DNA of 64,000 bases from the NCBI RefSeq assembly GCF_003967555.1, contig NZ_BIFS01000002.1, forward strand, positions 868,001 through 932,000, written 5' to 3'. Within the stretch, counting starts at the first letter, position 1. Each line of letters opens with the position of its first letter. A program made the position numbers and the translations under genes. Below, piece after piece: positions 18,110 to 26,672 of this stretch. The notes under the pieces were generated by a model. It searched no databases, was not told the DNA's origin, and saw only the letters and a list, made by a program, of their open reading frames with translations. This stretch comes from Dictyobacter kobayashii (GTDB lineage Bacteria; Chloroflexota; Ktedonobacteria; Ktedonobacterales; Ktedonobacteraceae).

Positions 18110-19006
18110 TCAGGACATTGAGTAGTCAGCGACTGAGGTTGGACCAACGCCAACGCCTGTCACCATAGCGAGCAGGGCCTGTTGACTATAACATTTAGAC
18201 TGTCCGTCGAGATCGTGTCGAAAAGAAAGAAAGAACTCATGCACCCCATTGCGTGGCTGCAAGGCGAGTTTCACAACACCGTCCACAAGCAAGCCACAGC
18301 TAATGCCAGCCTCCAGCACTCGCTGTAAAGCATCCGCCAACAAAGCCGGCTCCTCAACATAGCCCTTACGCCGAGCCTCGCTACACTCTACCTCAAACAG
18401 CGGTTTGAATAGCGCCAATACCCTGCCTTGCATGGGAAGCAAAGAGGCCGCGATCGGCAACGCCTTCGTCAAAGATAGATAGGACAGATCCAGGGTAATT
18501 AAGGACGGAACGGGAGAGAGATCCATACCTACCAGGTCACCAAAGTTCGTATGCTCATAATTAAGCACCCGAGCATCCAGCCGCAAGCGGCCCAGTAACT
18601 GACCATGGCCAACTTCAACCGCGTATACCTGAGCCGCTCCACGTTGCAACAAACAATCCGTAAACCCTCCCGTTGAAGCGCCACAATCAAGCGCCACAAC
18701 GCGCTGGACATCTACATCAAAATAATGGAGGGCGGTCTCCAGCTTATAGCCACCCCGACTGGCATAGCGCAAACGATCCCGCACCCGTAACACAGCCTGA
18801 GAAGCCACCAGCATACCAGGCTTATCCAGGCAACGCTCATCCACCAAAACTTTACCAGCCATCACCCAGCGCGTGGCCTCATCAAGGTGCTCAAAAAAAC
18901 CACGCGCAACCAGTAAACGTGCCAGAGGTAAGCGCCTGGGCAACGGAGGGCATGGCACCTGGGGTGGTAAAGCTGCGCGTTCATAGTCGAAAGGAGAGGA
19001 AGACAT
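18110..19006 (-). CDS. tlyA: TlyA-type rRNA 2'-O-methyltransferase
   Basis: S4-domain plus FtsJ-like methyltransferase (298 aa) that in TlyA proteins adds 2'-O-methyl to cytidines of 16S and/or 23S rRNA. The S4 RNA-binding domain is RLPLARLLVARGFFEHLDEA to about residue 75 (VLVDERCLDKPGMLV), followed by RYASRGGYKLETAL, the SAM site VALDCGASTGGFTDCLL, the DLSYLSL Asp and the catalytic Lys in LALFKPLFE. The start at 19006 is taken because a longer form to 19069 adds an unrelated Cys-rich tail. The gene stops next to the 77-bp array, which may have displaced its terminator. Confidence 0.93.
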   Translation of the reverse strand: MSSSPFDYERAALPPQVPCPPLPRRLPLARLLVARGFFEHLDEATRWVMAGKVLVDERCLDKPGMLVASQAVLRVRDRLRYASRGGYKLETALHYFDVDVQRVVALDCGASTGGFTDCLLQRGAAQVYAVEVGHGQLLGRLRLDARVLNYEHTNFGDLVGMDLSPVPSLITLDLSYLSLTKALPIAASLLPMQGRVLALFKPLFEVECSEARRKGYVEEPALLADALQRVLEAGISCGLLVDGVVKLALQPRNGVHEFFLSFRHDLDGQSKCYSQQALLAMVTGVGVGPTSVADYSMS

Positions 19007-19282
19007 AGCTCGACAACCTTCCTTAGTATAAGTCAAATTCCTCCCTGAACAGGTAGACTGCATATCCAAAAGGATAAGCTACAAATCCAACAAATAATCT
19101 ATAGCTAGAAGAAGGAAGACCTGTATCAGGTAAAAATGACAACCAACGCTTCTGCATTATCAGAGAAGGAATCTAATAAGAAGTAGACGTGTCACAAGCA
19201 ATTTTGTTAAATAATATCGAAATGATCATTCTAAAAGCAGCAAGATCGTAATTTAAAACCCAGCTATTCAAAAGAGCTAGGA

Positions 19283-19445
19283 GCTTGCTTTTTAATTTTC
19301 CTCTTTGGCGCCTGCGGCGCCGGGTTGGGAGTGAGGAGTGTGTTTGGTGGGCGGCTGCGGCCGCCCACCAAACACACTCCTCACAGGAAAGAATGGACCT
19401 TGTAGCGCTTGCTCGTCATCTCTCGACGAACAGTAAAAAGCCCTG
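19283..19445 (+). mobile_element. Palindromic MITE, family A copy 3
   Basis: Same constant blocks as copies 1 and 2, with a perfect core palindrome (25-base arms 19331-19355 and 19360-19384) of different arm sequence. The right terminus (AAAAAGCCCTG) is intact, the left terminus is degenerate (GCTTGCTTTTTAATTTTC). Instead of a 9-bp duplication there is a longer direct repeat on either side: TTCAAAAGAGCTAGGAGCTT at 19268 and TTCAAAAGGGCTAGGAACTT at 19446. Confidence 0.8.
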
Positions 19446-19634
19446 TTCAAAAGGGCTAGGAACTTGCTTTTTAATAAAGTCATCAAGTAAAGTATACGTA
19501 TGAGCAGAATGGGTAAATAGGATTATTTCAAAGAGCATTTCATCCACACATTCCCCCATTTCATTTCTCAATATTTCTAATCTCGTTTGCTCTTAAAAGC
19601 ATTTGGCATATTATAGATATTTATCAGGTGTAAA

Positions 19635-21116
19635 GTGAAAGAAAATACTCAAATTGGGCGCACAAATGAAGATGTGTATGCGCATACATCAATTAATACT
19701 GGGACACTTGAGCGTGCGCAGCAAGAAACACTTACTCCCCGGATAAACGAAGATCAGGCAAGTAAAACCTCAAAATACGGCTGGGCATTTGCCAGTTTAG
19801 AGACCGGTTTTATAGTGATTGGGATGTTATTCATTCTCCTGATCATGCCACGTACATTGCATGGGGATGCCACTTACCGTTACCAGTATATTTCACAGTT
19901 TCTCCACCAGGGTATTGTTCAATCAGTCCAGAATAAATACTCATTAATCGGGCCGATCTTTTCGCTACCCCTGTTATATATAGGTGAAAAATTAGGTAAA
20001 CCGGTCGATTGGATTTTGCTCTACAATTACATCGTATTTGCGATAAGCCTGCTAGCCACCTATCTACTCTGTAAAGATCGCTTAGATCGTGGGCTCTTAC
20101 GCAAATTTTTCCTACTCATGATCACTGCATCTATGTTCGCGGCCCACCTTGCCTCCTACTATGGCGAAGTCTTTACCGCCGTCTGTGTCGGCTTCGGTAT
20201 TATGGCTGCCCTGATTCGTTTCACCTCCCTGGGAGGTTGGATAGTTATAGTATTGGGAGTAGCCAACACCCCGGCAACGCTGGTTGCATTTGGATTAGTA
20301 GTACTGAAAAGGATACTGGACAAAAAGCGTCTACGCTATGCGCTCGCCATCATCGCGGCGGCGATCCTGGTATTGGGCGAATCATGGATACGGCGTGGCT
20401 CACCCTTCGCCAGTGGCTACGACAACGACGCAGGCTACCACACATTTATGCCTTATTCAGGATTACCCGGCTTTAGTTATCCTTTTTTCTTTGGCCTTCT
20501 TTCCATCTTCTTCTCCTTTGGCAAAGGCTTAATCTTCTTTACACCAGGATTATTCCTCCCAATCGGCAAAACATTGAAAATGTGGCGCGACAAATATGCA
20601 TTGAATATGTATCAGGTCTACACATTATGGATATGTTTCGTGATTGGATTGGTGATCATCTATTCAAGGTGGTGGTCCTGGTATGGCGGACGTTACTGGG
20701 GACCAAGATTTTTCTTATTTGCCTCGATCCCCGCCTCATTTGCGCTTGCTGTACGTCTGCACAATAAAGAGACACATTTAGCCATCAATATCTTTACAGC
20801 GGTAGTCCTGGCTCTATCAAGCTGGGTAGGGATCTGCGCGGTCCTGTTTCAAAGCTACGTCTATCTACCAACCTGCGCGCAAAACAACTATGCATTGGAA
20901 GCAGCCTGCCACTACATTCCAGAATACAGCGTGTTATGGAGCCCATTCGTAACACATCCACATCTACAATTAAGGCAAGAACTATTCCTGGCCTACAGCC
21001 TGATAGTTTTTATCTACTTTATGTTCCCGCTCCTGTTTAAAATATATCAGCAAGCGAGACCTTTAATCGTTTCGTTCGTCAAAGCCAACATAAACATTCG
21101 TGAGTGGAGCATATAA
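19635..21116 (+). CDS. Polytopic membrane protein, GT-C glycosyltransferase-like
   Basis: 493-aa protein starting at GTG (19635) with AGGTG upstream. A 48-residue polar N-terminus precedes ten to eleven hydrophobic helices. After the first helix comes a loop with LHGDATYRYQYISQFLHQG, placed like the catalytic Asp loop of GT-C enzymes, and later a conserved-looking SRWWSWYGGRYWGPRFF block also seen in DUF2142/PMT-like proteins. I infer a lipid-linked sugar transferase, with no substrate. It ends just before a strong terminator. Confidence 0.65.
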   Translation: MKENTQIGRTNEDVYAHTSINTGTLERAQQETLTPRINEDQASKTSKYGWAFASLETGFIVIGMLFILLIMPRTLHGDATYRYQYISQFLHQGIVQSVQNKYSLIGPIFSLPLLYIGEKLGKPVDWILLYNYIVFAISLLATYLLCKDRLDRGLLRKFFLLMITASMFAAHLASYYGEVFTAVCVGFGIMAALIRFTSLGGWIVIVLGVANTPATLVAFGLVVLKRILDKKRLRYALAIIAAAILVLGESWIRRGSPFASGYDNDAGYHTFMPYSGLPGFSYPFFFGLLSIFFSFGKGLIFFTPGLFLPIGKTLKMWRDKYALNMYQVYTLWICFVIGLVIIYSRWWSWYGGRYWGPRFFLFASIPASFALAVRLHNKETHLAINIFTAVVLALSSWVGICAVLFQSYVYLPTCAQNNYALEAACHYIPEYSVLWSPFVTHPHLQLRQELFLAYSLIVFIYFMFPLLFKIYQQARPLIVSFVKANINIREWSI

Positions 21117-21130
21117 ACACCAGGCAAAGC

Positions 21131-21174
21131 AAAAAAGCCGGACCTATCGCGCGTGGGATAGGCCCGGCTTTTTT
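21131..21174 (+). terminator. Rho-independent terminator
   Basis: AAAAAAGCCGG-A-CCTATC pairs with GATAGG-C-CCGGCTTTTTT (one mismatch) 15 bases after the membrane-protein stop, with a full T tract. Confidence 0.9.
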
Positions 21175-21302
21175 GTGTCCCCAACCAATTATCTCCATCC
21201 TCGACTGACAAAACACCAGCATGGATACAAGCATCTCAGAATAGCGTTTAAGCACGCAATTATAATAGAGGTAGAATGTTGAGACCAGTCAGGGAGGGTT
21301 TT

Positions 21303-21689
21303 ATGCAAGCACTACCCAGCACAGGTATTACCATCAAACAATACGGAAAATTTCACATACGCGAGCTACGAACGCCACCAGAACAGCAGCCTCTTGGCAT
21401 GCTGCAAATCTCCCTCGAACAAGCCACCACACCCGAACAAGATGCGACAGATGAATTATTTATAGGCTACATTCCAGCCCAAAACAGTGATCTCCCATTT
21501 GTCCAGCAACGCATCCGCTTCTGGGTACTGGAGCAGCAAAGCCAGCTCAATCAAGTAGAGCAATGGATGAGCGATACCTTCGATGCAGAAACTCTAGAAA
21601 AAATGCAAGAGCTTAATAACATTCTAGAAGACAGATATCGTAAAGTTCTACAGGCTTTGCAAGAGATAGATCATAGCCATCAAGGCTAA
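21303..21689 (+). CDS. Conserved-looking hypothetical protein
   Basis: 128-aa soluble protein starting MQALPSTGITIKQYGKFHIR at 21303, with a strong AGGGAGGG nine bases upstream; a longer frame to 21276 overlaps that site and is rejected. The N-terminal half looks like beta strands around PLGMLQISLEQ and FIGYIPAQNSDLPFVQQRIRF; the C-terminal third (WVLEQQSQLNQVEQWMSDTF to ALQEIDHS) is a long charged helix, probably coiled coil. I do not recognise the family and no neighbour suggests a role. Confidence 0.7.
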   Translation: MQALPSTGITIKQYGKFHIRELRTPPEQQPLGMLQISLEQATTPEQDATDELFIGYIPAQNSDLPFVQQRIRFWVLEQQSQLNQVEQWMSDTFDAETLEKMQELNNILEDRYRKVLQALQEIDHSHQG

Positions 21690-21714
21690 ATAAAACCCCA
21701 GACTCAAGACGCCA

Positions 21715-21759
21715 GATATCCAGGCAGCCTTTTAATATTGTGCAGGCTGCCTGGATATC
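21715..21759. terminator. Bidirectional terminator hairpin
   Basis: Perfect 16-base arms GATATCCAGGCAGCCT and AGGCTGCCTGGATATC around a 13-base loop starting TTTAATATT, between two convergent genes. Confidence 0.8.
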
Positions 21760-21795
21760 AAATCAAATCACTTCAGTTATATAGGTACTACACGA

Positions 21796-22863
21796 CTAGG
21801 AAAAGCGGCGTAGAGGCGCGCCGATCTCGTACAAATGCTGCAAAATTTCTTTGAAGGATTGTAATACGTATGTTTCATGATAAGGTATGTTGCGCTCTTC
21901 ACAAAAGAGTTTTACCAGGCCACGCGCCTCTTTTAATTTGTTGCGCGGCATACTGGGGAAAAGATGGTGCTCAATCTGATAATTTAAGCCACCATAGATG
22001 AAGTCAACCAGAGGATTGCCGTAGATGTTGCGCGAGGTCATTACCTGGCGATGCAAGAAACCTACCTTACTCTCTTTATCTAAGACTGGCATGCCTTTAT
22101 GGTTTGGCGCGAAAATGGAGCCCAGGTAGAAGCCGGCCACCGCTTGATTCAATGCGATGAAAATGAGCGCCTGCCAGAAATTCATACGCGAGAAAACGAC
22201 TGCAAAGTAGAGCACAAAGTGGGCAATCATCGAAGCCCATTCCAATGCATAGTACTTTGTTTTACCACGCAGCAAAAATTTAACGCTATTAACCTGCAAA
22301 CCAATAGCCACCGTCATTAAAGCGGGCAAAAAGATGAGCGCCTGATGCTTCACCAGGAATTGTCTGAACTTGCTAATATTTGTTACATCTTCCTTACCGG
22401 TGAACTCTAGAAATGGAATTTCGATATCAGGATCCATATCAACCTGATTGGGATGGCTATGATGGCTATTATGTTTATCTAACCACCAGGCATAGCTCAT
22501 GCCAATGCATAAATTCCCGCCAACTAAACCAATGAGATCGTGCTTCCAGGAATGATGGAACATCTGACGATGGCCCGCCTCGTGGCTGAGCAGGCCAATT
22601 TGAGCGAACACGAAGGCCATGAAAACTGCGTTGATGAGCTGCAATAGAAAAGAATTGACGACGAGGAGAAAAACCATGCTAAGTGCCAGCAAGCCAATCA
22701 GTAAGAGCACACGGTATGTATAATAAACCGGCTGCTTATCTAGTAGGCCACGCTTTTTTACAATTTTCTTTAACTCAGCGAAATCACGATTAGATGTTTC
22801 AGAGGTGTACTGATCGAGGGGGGTATCATTGCCAGGTAATGTGAGCAATGCATTCGTTTTCAT
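21796..22863 (-). CDS. Membrane fatty-acid desaturase
   Basis: Di-iron acyl-lipid/acyl-CoA desaturase (355 aa). The three His boxes are HEAGH (94-98), HNSHH (131-135) and QIEHH (296-300); Gln in the third box is the mark of front-end and DesA3-like linoleoyl-CoA desaturases. There is no cytochrome b5 domain, so electrons must come from a separate ferredoxin or reductase. Four hydrophobic helices flank the boxes (about 50-68, 74-92, 170-190, 205-245). AAGGAAG stands six bases before the ATG. It is a single gene; membrane fluidity is the likely role. Confidence 0.93.
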   Translation of the reverse strand: MKTNALLTLPGNDTPLDQYTSETSNRDFAELKKIVKKRGLLDKQPVYYTYRVLLLIGLLALSMVFLLVVNSFLLQLINAVFMAFVFAQIGLLSHEAGHRQMFHHSWKHDLIGLVGGNLCIGMSYAWWLDKHNSHHSHPNQVDMDPDIEIPFLEFTGKEDVTNISKFRQFLVKHQALIFLPALMTVAIGLQVNSVKFLLRGKTKYYALEWASMIAHFVLYFAVVFSRMNFWQALIFIALNQAVAGFYLGSIFAPNHKGMPVLDKESKVGFLHRQVMTSRNIYGNPLVDFIYGGLNYQIEHHLFPSMPRNKLKEARGLVKLFCEERNIPYHETYVLQSFKEILQHLYEIGAPLRRFS

Positions 22864-23133
22864 TCACGGCTTCCTTAATATACAAATCTGTATACTAGGT
22901 GATATTGTCTGAATATCACCTGTTGAATTAACTGATGAAATTTATAGTATCTGAGCGATGGGTACAAATTATTGTACTTTCACAGGATGAAAGAAGCAGG
23001 ATAATGATCAAACGTCCTCCTTGACCCTTGTTTCTCAAACATCATTGTGTAATGCGCTCTCATAAAAGCCATCATCTATATGAGACAAAGATTGATGAAT
23101 TTGTTTCAGGACATTCCCAGAATAGATAAAAAA

Positions 23134-23235
23134 GATGCGGACGGGCGCAGGCGCGCCCGTCCGCATCTTTTTTATGGTGCAAAAATTGCGCTGTGCGCAA
23201 TTTTTGCACCATAAAATAAATACTGCTTGAGCGCA
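23134..23235 (+). repeat. Palindromic element, family B copy 2
   Basis: Head GATGCGGACGGGCGC pairs with its own complement ending 23167 (itself a palindrome here), followed by TTTTTT and a second perfect hairpin (TTTATGGTGCAAAAATTGCG and complement, 23170-23214), then the tail TGCTTGAGCGCAAAAGGCGC. Confidence 0.7.
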
Positions 23236-23338
23236 AAAGGCGCGTGGGACCATGAGCGAAGAGCGCAAAGGACGTGTGCTTTCACACCTGCGGGGTTCAA
23301 CATTGTTTAGAATGTGCGCTCAACATTGTTTAGAATAT

Positions 23339-23431
23339 GCGCCCGAGCTGTTTTTATAATGTGGTGTAGAAAATGCTCCTGGAGCATTTTCTACACCACA
23401 TTATAAAAACAGCTCGGGCGCGCCAGCGCAC
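23339..23431 (-). repeat. Palindromic element, family B copy 3, 41-bp arms
   Basis: Perfect inverted repeat with 41-base arms (23339-23379 and 23381-23421) around a single T. The family head motif, reversed, is CGGGCGCGCCAGCGCAC at 23415-23431. Two 23-base direct repeats (CAACATTGTTTAGAATRTGC) lie just left of it at 23299-23338. Nothing coding is seen in 22864-23450. Confidence 0.8.
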
Positions 23432-23450
23432 GTCCTCATATTAAATCAGG

Positions 23451-24599
23451 TTAGGAGGCTTGCCAGATTTTGATGACACCAGGACCATTGGTGGTGCCAG
23501 TGGGTGCGTTATCGCTGGAAGCCAGGTATTTTGCGTCAGGTGACCAGGAGAGGCTGCTAATGGGATTGGTGTGTTCAGTATAGTTAAAAACTTCATTCCC
23601 ACTGCCAGCATTCCAAATGTGGACTGAGGTATTAGCGGTAGCAATAAAATTGCCATCTGGTGACCAGGCGACTAGCGTGGTTTTACCAGCGTGGGTATCT
23701 AAAACGCCTACTGGCCTGTTCGCATTTTTGACATTCCAGATCTGTACACTATTAGATGCAGAGACTAAAAACTTGTCATCGGGCGACCAAGCGACAGAGG
23801 TGACTTTACCAGCAGTCGCGTACTTTATGACATTGGAGCCTTTGGTGGCGTCCCAGACAGCCAGAACCCCATCAGCCCCGGCAGAAGCAATGCGTTTACT
23901 ATCAGATGACCAGGCGATCGATAAGACATCTTTCTTATGGCCACGATAGGTAAAAAGGGTTTTACCAGTTGTCGCGTTCCAGATATCTACCCATGACGCA
24001 AGTTGCGTGCCTGCATTTTTCGCTTCGCCCAGATAGGTATATGCGGTAGCAATCATGGTATGATCTGGCGACCAGGCCAGCGCGCTCACATGTAATGTTC
24101 CATGGGAGTTATGCTTCTGTGCCTGTGTGGTATAGACAAACTTTTGATTGCCTGACTGTGCATCCCAGATCGCGATTTCTGAGCTGCCGGTAACTAGATA
24201 TTTGCCATCAGGGGACCAGGCAAGGGCTGTGGCAGCAGCTCCTTTAGTATTCAAGGTCACTGTATGAGCACCCGTTAAGGCATCCCAGATCTGCACATTC
24301 GAACTGGCTGATGCTACACGATCCCCCAGCGGCGACCAGGATGCTGCGTATACCCCGCCGGTGGATGGTCCATTATAGGTAAACATTGTTTTGCCAACTT
24401 TTCCACTGGCCTGAATAGATGCAAACGATTGCAGAAGCAGACTTCCAACCACAATAACAGGTAGTAGAACAGCCCCAAGAAGAATAATACGCAAAGCATA
24501 GACATCAAAACGATTGACGCGGGTTAATTTTTTCCCTGACGGGCCTACGCCTTGCCTGGTTGCTGACTGAGGAGAAGCATTTGCAATACTATTTCTCAT
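23451..24599 (-). CDS. Membrane-anchored WD40-repeat protein
   Basis: 382-aa protein with a basic cytoplasmic N-terminus, one membrane helix at about residues 37-60 (LRIILLGAVLLPVIVVGSLL) and then seven WD40-type repeats outside. The repeats share AWSPDGK..A(T/S) and end VQIWDA, IAIWDA, VDIWNA, LAVWDA, VQIWNV, VHIWNA and IKIWQA, enough to close a seven-blade propeller. WD40 propellers bind partners; no enzyme domain is attached. The upstream site AAAGG is ten bases from the ATG. No partner gene is adjacent. Confidence 0.9.
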   Translation of the reverse strand: MRNSIANASPQSATRQGVGPSGKKLTRVNRFDVYALRIILLGAVLLPVIVVGSLLLQSFASIQASGKVGKTMFTYNGPSTGGVYAASWSPLGDRVASASSNVQIWDALTGAHTVTLNTKGAAATALAWSPDGKYLVTGSSEIAIWDAQSGNQKFVYTTQAQKHNSHGTLHVSALAWSPDHTMIATAYTYLGEAKNAGTQLASWVDIWNATTGKTLFTYRGHKKDVLSIAWSSDSKRIASAGADGVLAVWDATKGSNVIKYATAGKVTSVAWSPDDKFLVSASNSVQIWNVKNANRPVGVLDTHAGKTTLVAWSPDGNFIATANTSVHIWNAGSGNEVFNYTEHTNPISSLSWSPDAKYLASSDNAPTGTTNGPGVIKIWQAS

Positions 24600-24745
24600 T
24601 TGTCATTTACCTTTTATACATTTTTAAAATATAATGCCCACCCCATTATAGAATGCGATATTCCTATAATACAAGACTCAATAAAACAAATTCGAATCTA
24701 ATAATATAAAGTACTAACGGAAACTGTAAATGTAACAAAAAAATT

Positions 24746-24799
24746 CCGCAACGATATAATATTTAATCTGTGCATGGATTAGATATTATATCATTGCGG
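24746..24799. terminator. 23-bp inverted repeat
   Basis: Arms 24746-24768 and 24777-24799 match at 21 of 23 positions around an 8-base loop, just before the stop of the zinc-ribbon gene and upstream of the WD40 gene, both on the minus strand. It probably ends the zinc-ribbon transcript. Confidence 0.6.
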
Positions 24800-24805
24800 C
24801 GTGGC

Positions 24806-25522
24806 TCACTTATTAATCGAAGTACCACATTTAGCGCAAAAGCCCGCGCCTTGTTTTAGTTCTGCATTACAACGTGGGCAATAAGATTTCTGAGGTTTTA
24901 GTAGTGTGCCGCACCAGGAACAGTAAATATCATCGGTATCATTTAGCTTATGGCAAGAAGCGCATGGTTTTTGGGCCGGGATGCTGGAAGCGGTCCATTC
25001 AGCATGTGGCTTTGCCTGTGATTCTGAAGCTGGTTGCTCATAAGAAGAGGTTGTGGACCAGGGAGGAGTGCCAGTAGATGCAGACTGCTGTTGCATCTGC
25101 GCTTCAACATGGGGTGGGACAGGTCCCATTTTGACATCGGGACGCTGCTGTAGAACAACCGTATCCAATGTCTCAAACAGAAAGCCCTCCATGCTTGCCT
25201 GGCGTAATACACCGGCACCAGTGGTTAAAATTAGCGGCCAGAAAAAGATCATGCCTAATAGTCCAGTGGCAGCCTTCTCTTCCCAGTGATGTTCTCCAAC
25301 CAGAGCCACGACACCACCCGGTACATTGCGTAAAATAACCGTCAGCGCGGCCTGCATACCCAGAATAGCCTCAAAATCGCCGCCTTTACGCAGCTGCACA
25401 ACCATATGGCCCGGGTTGCCAAAATGCTGCACCTGATATCCCTGGGATACAAAGATCAGTTCAAAGTCTCGGATCATACGGTCAACATTTAAATTGGGAG
25501 ATTGATAAAAACGTGTACTCAT
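24806..25522 (-). CDS. Zinc-ribbon protein with N-terminal globular domain
   Basis: 238-aa protein. Residues 1-120 form an alpha/beta domain (FELIFVSQGYQVQHFGNPGH, VVQLRKGGDF, LGMQAALTVILRNVPGGVVA) with a short hydrophobic stretch at about 88-105 that may be a membrane helix (TGLLGMIFFWPLILTTGAGV). A Gln/Ser-rich linker leads to two zinc ribbons, CASCHKLN...YCSWCG and CPRCNAEL...FCAKCG. The layout is typical of uncharacterised zinc-ribbon proteins in this group. No specific function can be given. Confidence 0.75.
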   Translation of the reverse strand: MSTRFYQSPNLNVDRMIRDFELIFVSQGYQVQHFGNPGHMVVQLRKGGDFEAILGMQAALTVILRNVPGGVVALVGEHHWEEKAATGLLGMIFFWPLILTTGAGVLRQASMEGFLFETLDTVVLQQRPDVKMGPVPPHVEAQMQQQSASTGTPPWSTTSSYEQPASESQAKPHAEWTASSIPAQKPCASCHKLNDTDDIYCSWCGTLLKPQKSYCPRCNAELKQGAGFCAKCGTSINK

Positions 25523-25639
25523 AATATTTTATCCTCTACAATATATGGTAGAAATTTAATCCTGCTAACAATATAAAGTGGATTTCTTCCGATGAATGCG
25601 TCAGGCTCCCATCAGCATGGGAAGTTTGTCGCTCCTGTG

Positions 25640-25765
25640 CGGGCGGGCGCTGGCGCGCCTGCACCTATTTTTCTTCTGCGGGACAAAGTGCGCTCGGCGC
25701 ACTTTGTCCCGCAGAAGAAATTCCTATATGAGCGCCGCAGGCGCGAAAGTGCATACACAAAAGGT
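25640..25765 (+). repeat. Palindromic element, family B copy 4
   Basis: Head GGGCGCTGGCGCGCCTGCACC, T-run, then a perfect hairpin TCTTCTGCGGGACAAAGTGCG with its complement, then the tail ATGAGCGCCGCAGGCGCG. The hairpin keeps the GTGCG/CGCAC centre of copy 1 but has wholly different outer arms (GCGGGACAAA in place of GGTGCAAAA). Nothing else is seen in 25523-25997. Confidence 0.7.
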
Positions 25766-25997
25766 TCTTTGACGCTGGGAATTTAACACTTTCTATGAAA
25801 TAGACGCCAGTAGTTAAGGGATTTAACGGTCCGGTTAGATCTGATCAAAAGAGCCGATTATGATTACCAGCAGGCAAGTTTTGATCGATAAATATAAAAT
25901 CATCAATTAAAAAGAGAGGTGAAGTCAAATATATCATAAAAATAATCCTTGTATGCTAAAAGAGTTATAAACATTTAGAGTTCAAGGGGATTGTATT

Positions 25998-26480
25998 ATG
26001 CATCAACCACAGCACAAACTTAAAAATGTAGCTCACTTTTGTGCTCATAACAATTGCGCGCATCTATCGCATCTCTATACCCTTGGACTCCCACTGATCT
26101 TTTTGTTGCTGGCAGGCATATTTCTCTTAAAAGCTGCTGTGCAGGCACATCCTAAGGAGAGACGAAAAAGCCTGAAATATAGTGGCTTGACCTTCTTACT
26201 GGCACTATTATCTCTATCACAGCAATGGTTCTGGATTTTGCCGGGGCTAGCCCTCTACAAGCTTCTACCGCTGGTAACAGGACTTCTCAGTAAAAATGTA
26301 GCTCGCAATGGCAGCACATCTCAAGCAGCGCCTGCTTCCAGACCAGCCAGCTATAGCCTGAAGGGCAGCAAAACAGCAGAAGAAGGAGAGGCTGCTCTGC
26401 ACTATCAATATCTATCATCATATTATTCTTATGATGAACAACCGCAGGCTCTTTATCCGCAAGCCATACCTCCCAGATAA
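25998..26480 (+). CDS. Small membrane protein of unknown function
   Basis: 160-aa protein with AAGGGGA eleven bases before the ATG. A His-rich N-terminus (HFCAHNNCAHLSHLY) precedes two hydrophobic segments at about 28-48 and 62-95, then a Ser/Ala-rich tail ending YYSYDEQPQALYPQAIPPR. Cys15 and Cys20 with nearby His could bind metal, which is only a suggestion. I do not recognise the family. A terminator follows 22 bases after the stop. Confidence 0.65.
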   Translation: MHQPQHKLKNVAHFCAHNNCAHLSHLYTLGLPLIFLLLAGIFLLKAAVQAHPKERRKSLKYSGLTFLLALLSLSQQWFWILPGLALYKLLPLVTGLLSKNVARNGSTSQAAPASRPASYSLKGSKTAEEGEAALHYQYLSSYYSYDEQPQALYPQAIPPR

Positions 26481-26502
26481 AAATAAGTTATGATGTAATG
26501 GA

Positions 26503-26549
26503 AATAAGACCCACCAATCCAGATTCCTGCTGGAACAATGGGTCTTATT
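26503..26549 (+). terminator. Terminator hairpin
   Basis: AATAAGACCCA pairs with TGGGTCTTATT, followed by GTATTAG, 22 bases after the preceding stop codon. Confidence 0.65.
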
Positions 26550-26672
26550 GTATTAGAAGAAAGCGAAAGACATGGGCGCTAATACATGTAGGAACATGTA
26601 ATGATCTTTCACCTTCGACGCGCACACATCATAATGAAGGCACCGAGGCTAAGCTAAATCAGCGGCTACCTC

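Noticed and set aside
17684..18168. Long overlapping open frames giving Pro/Ala-rich repeat proteins on both strands
   Set aside because: They come from the 77-bp tandem repeat, are open in several frames at once and have no ribosome site; the period (not a multiple of three) also shifts frames between units.
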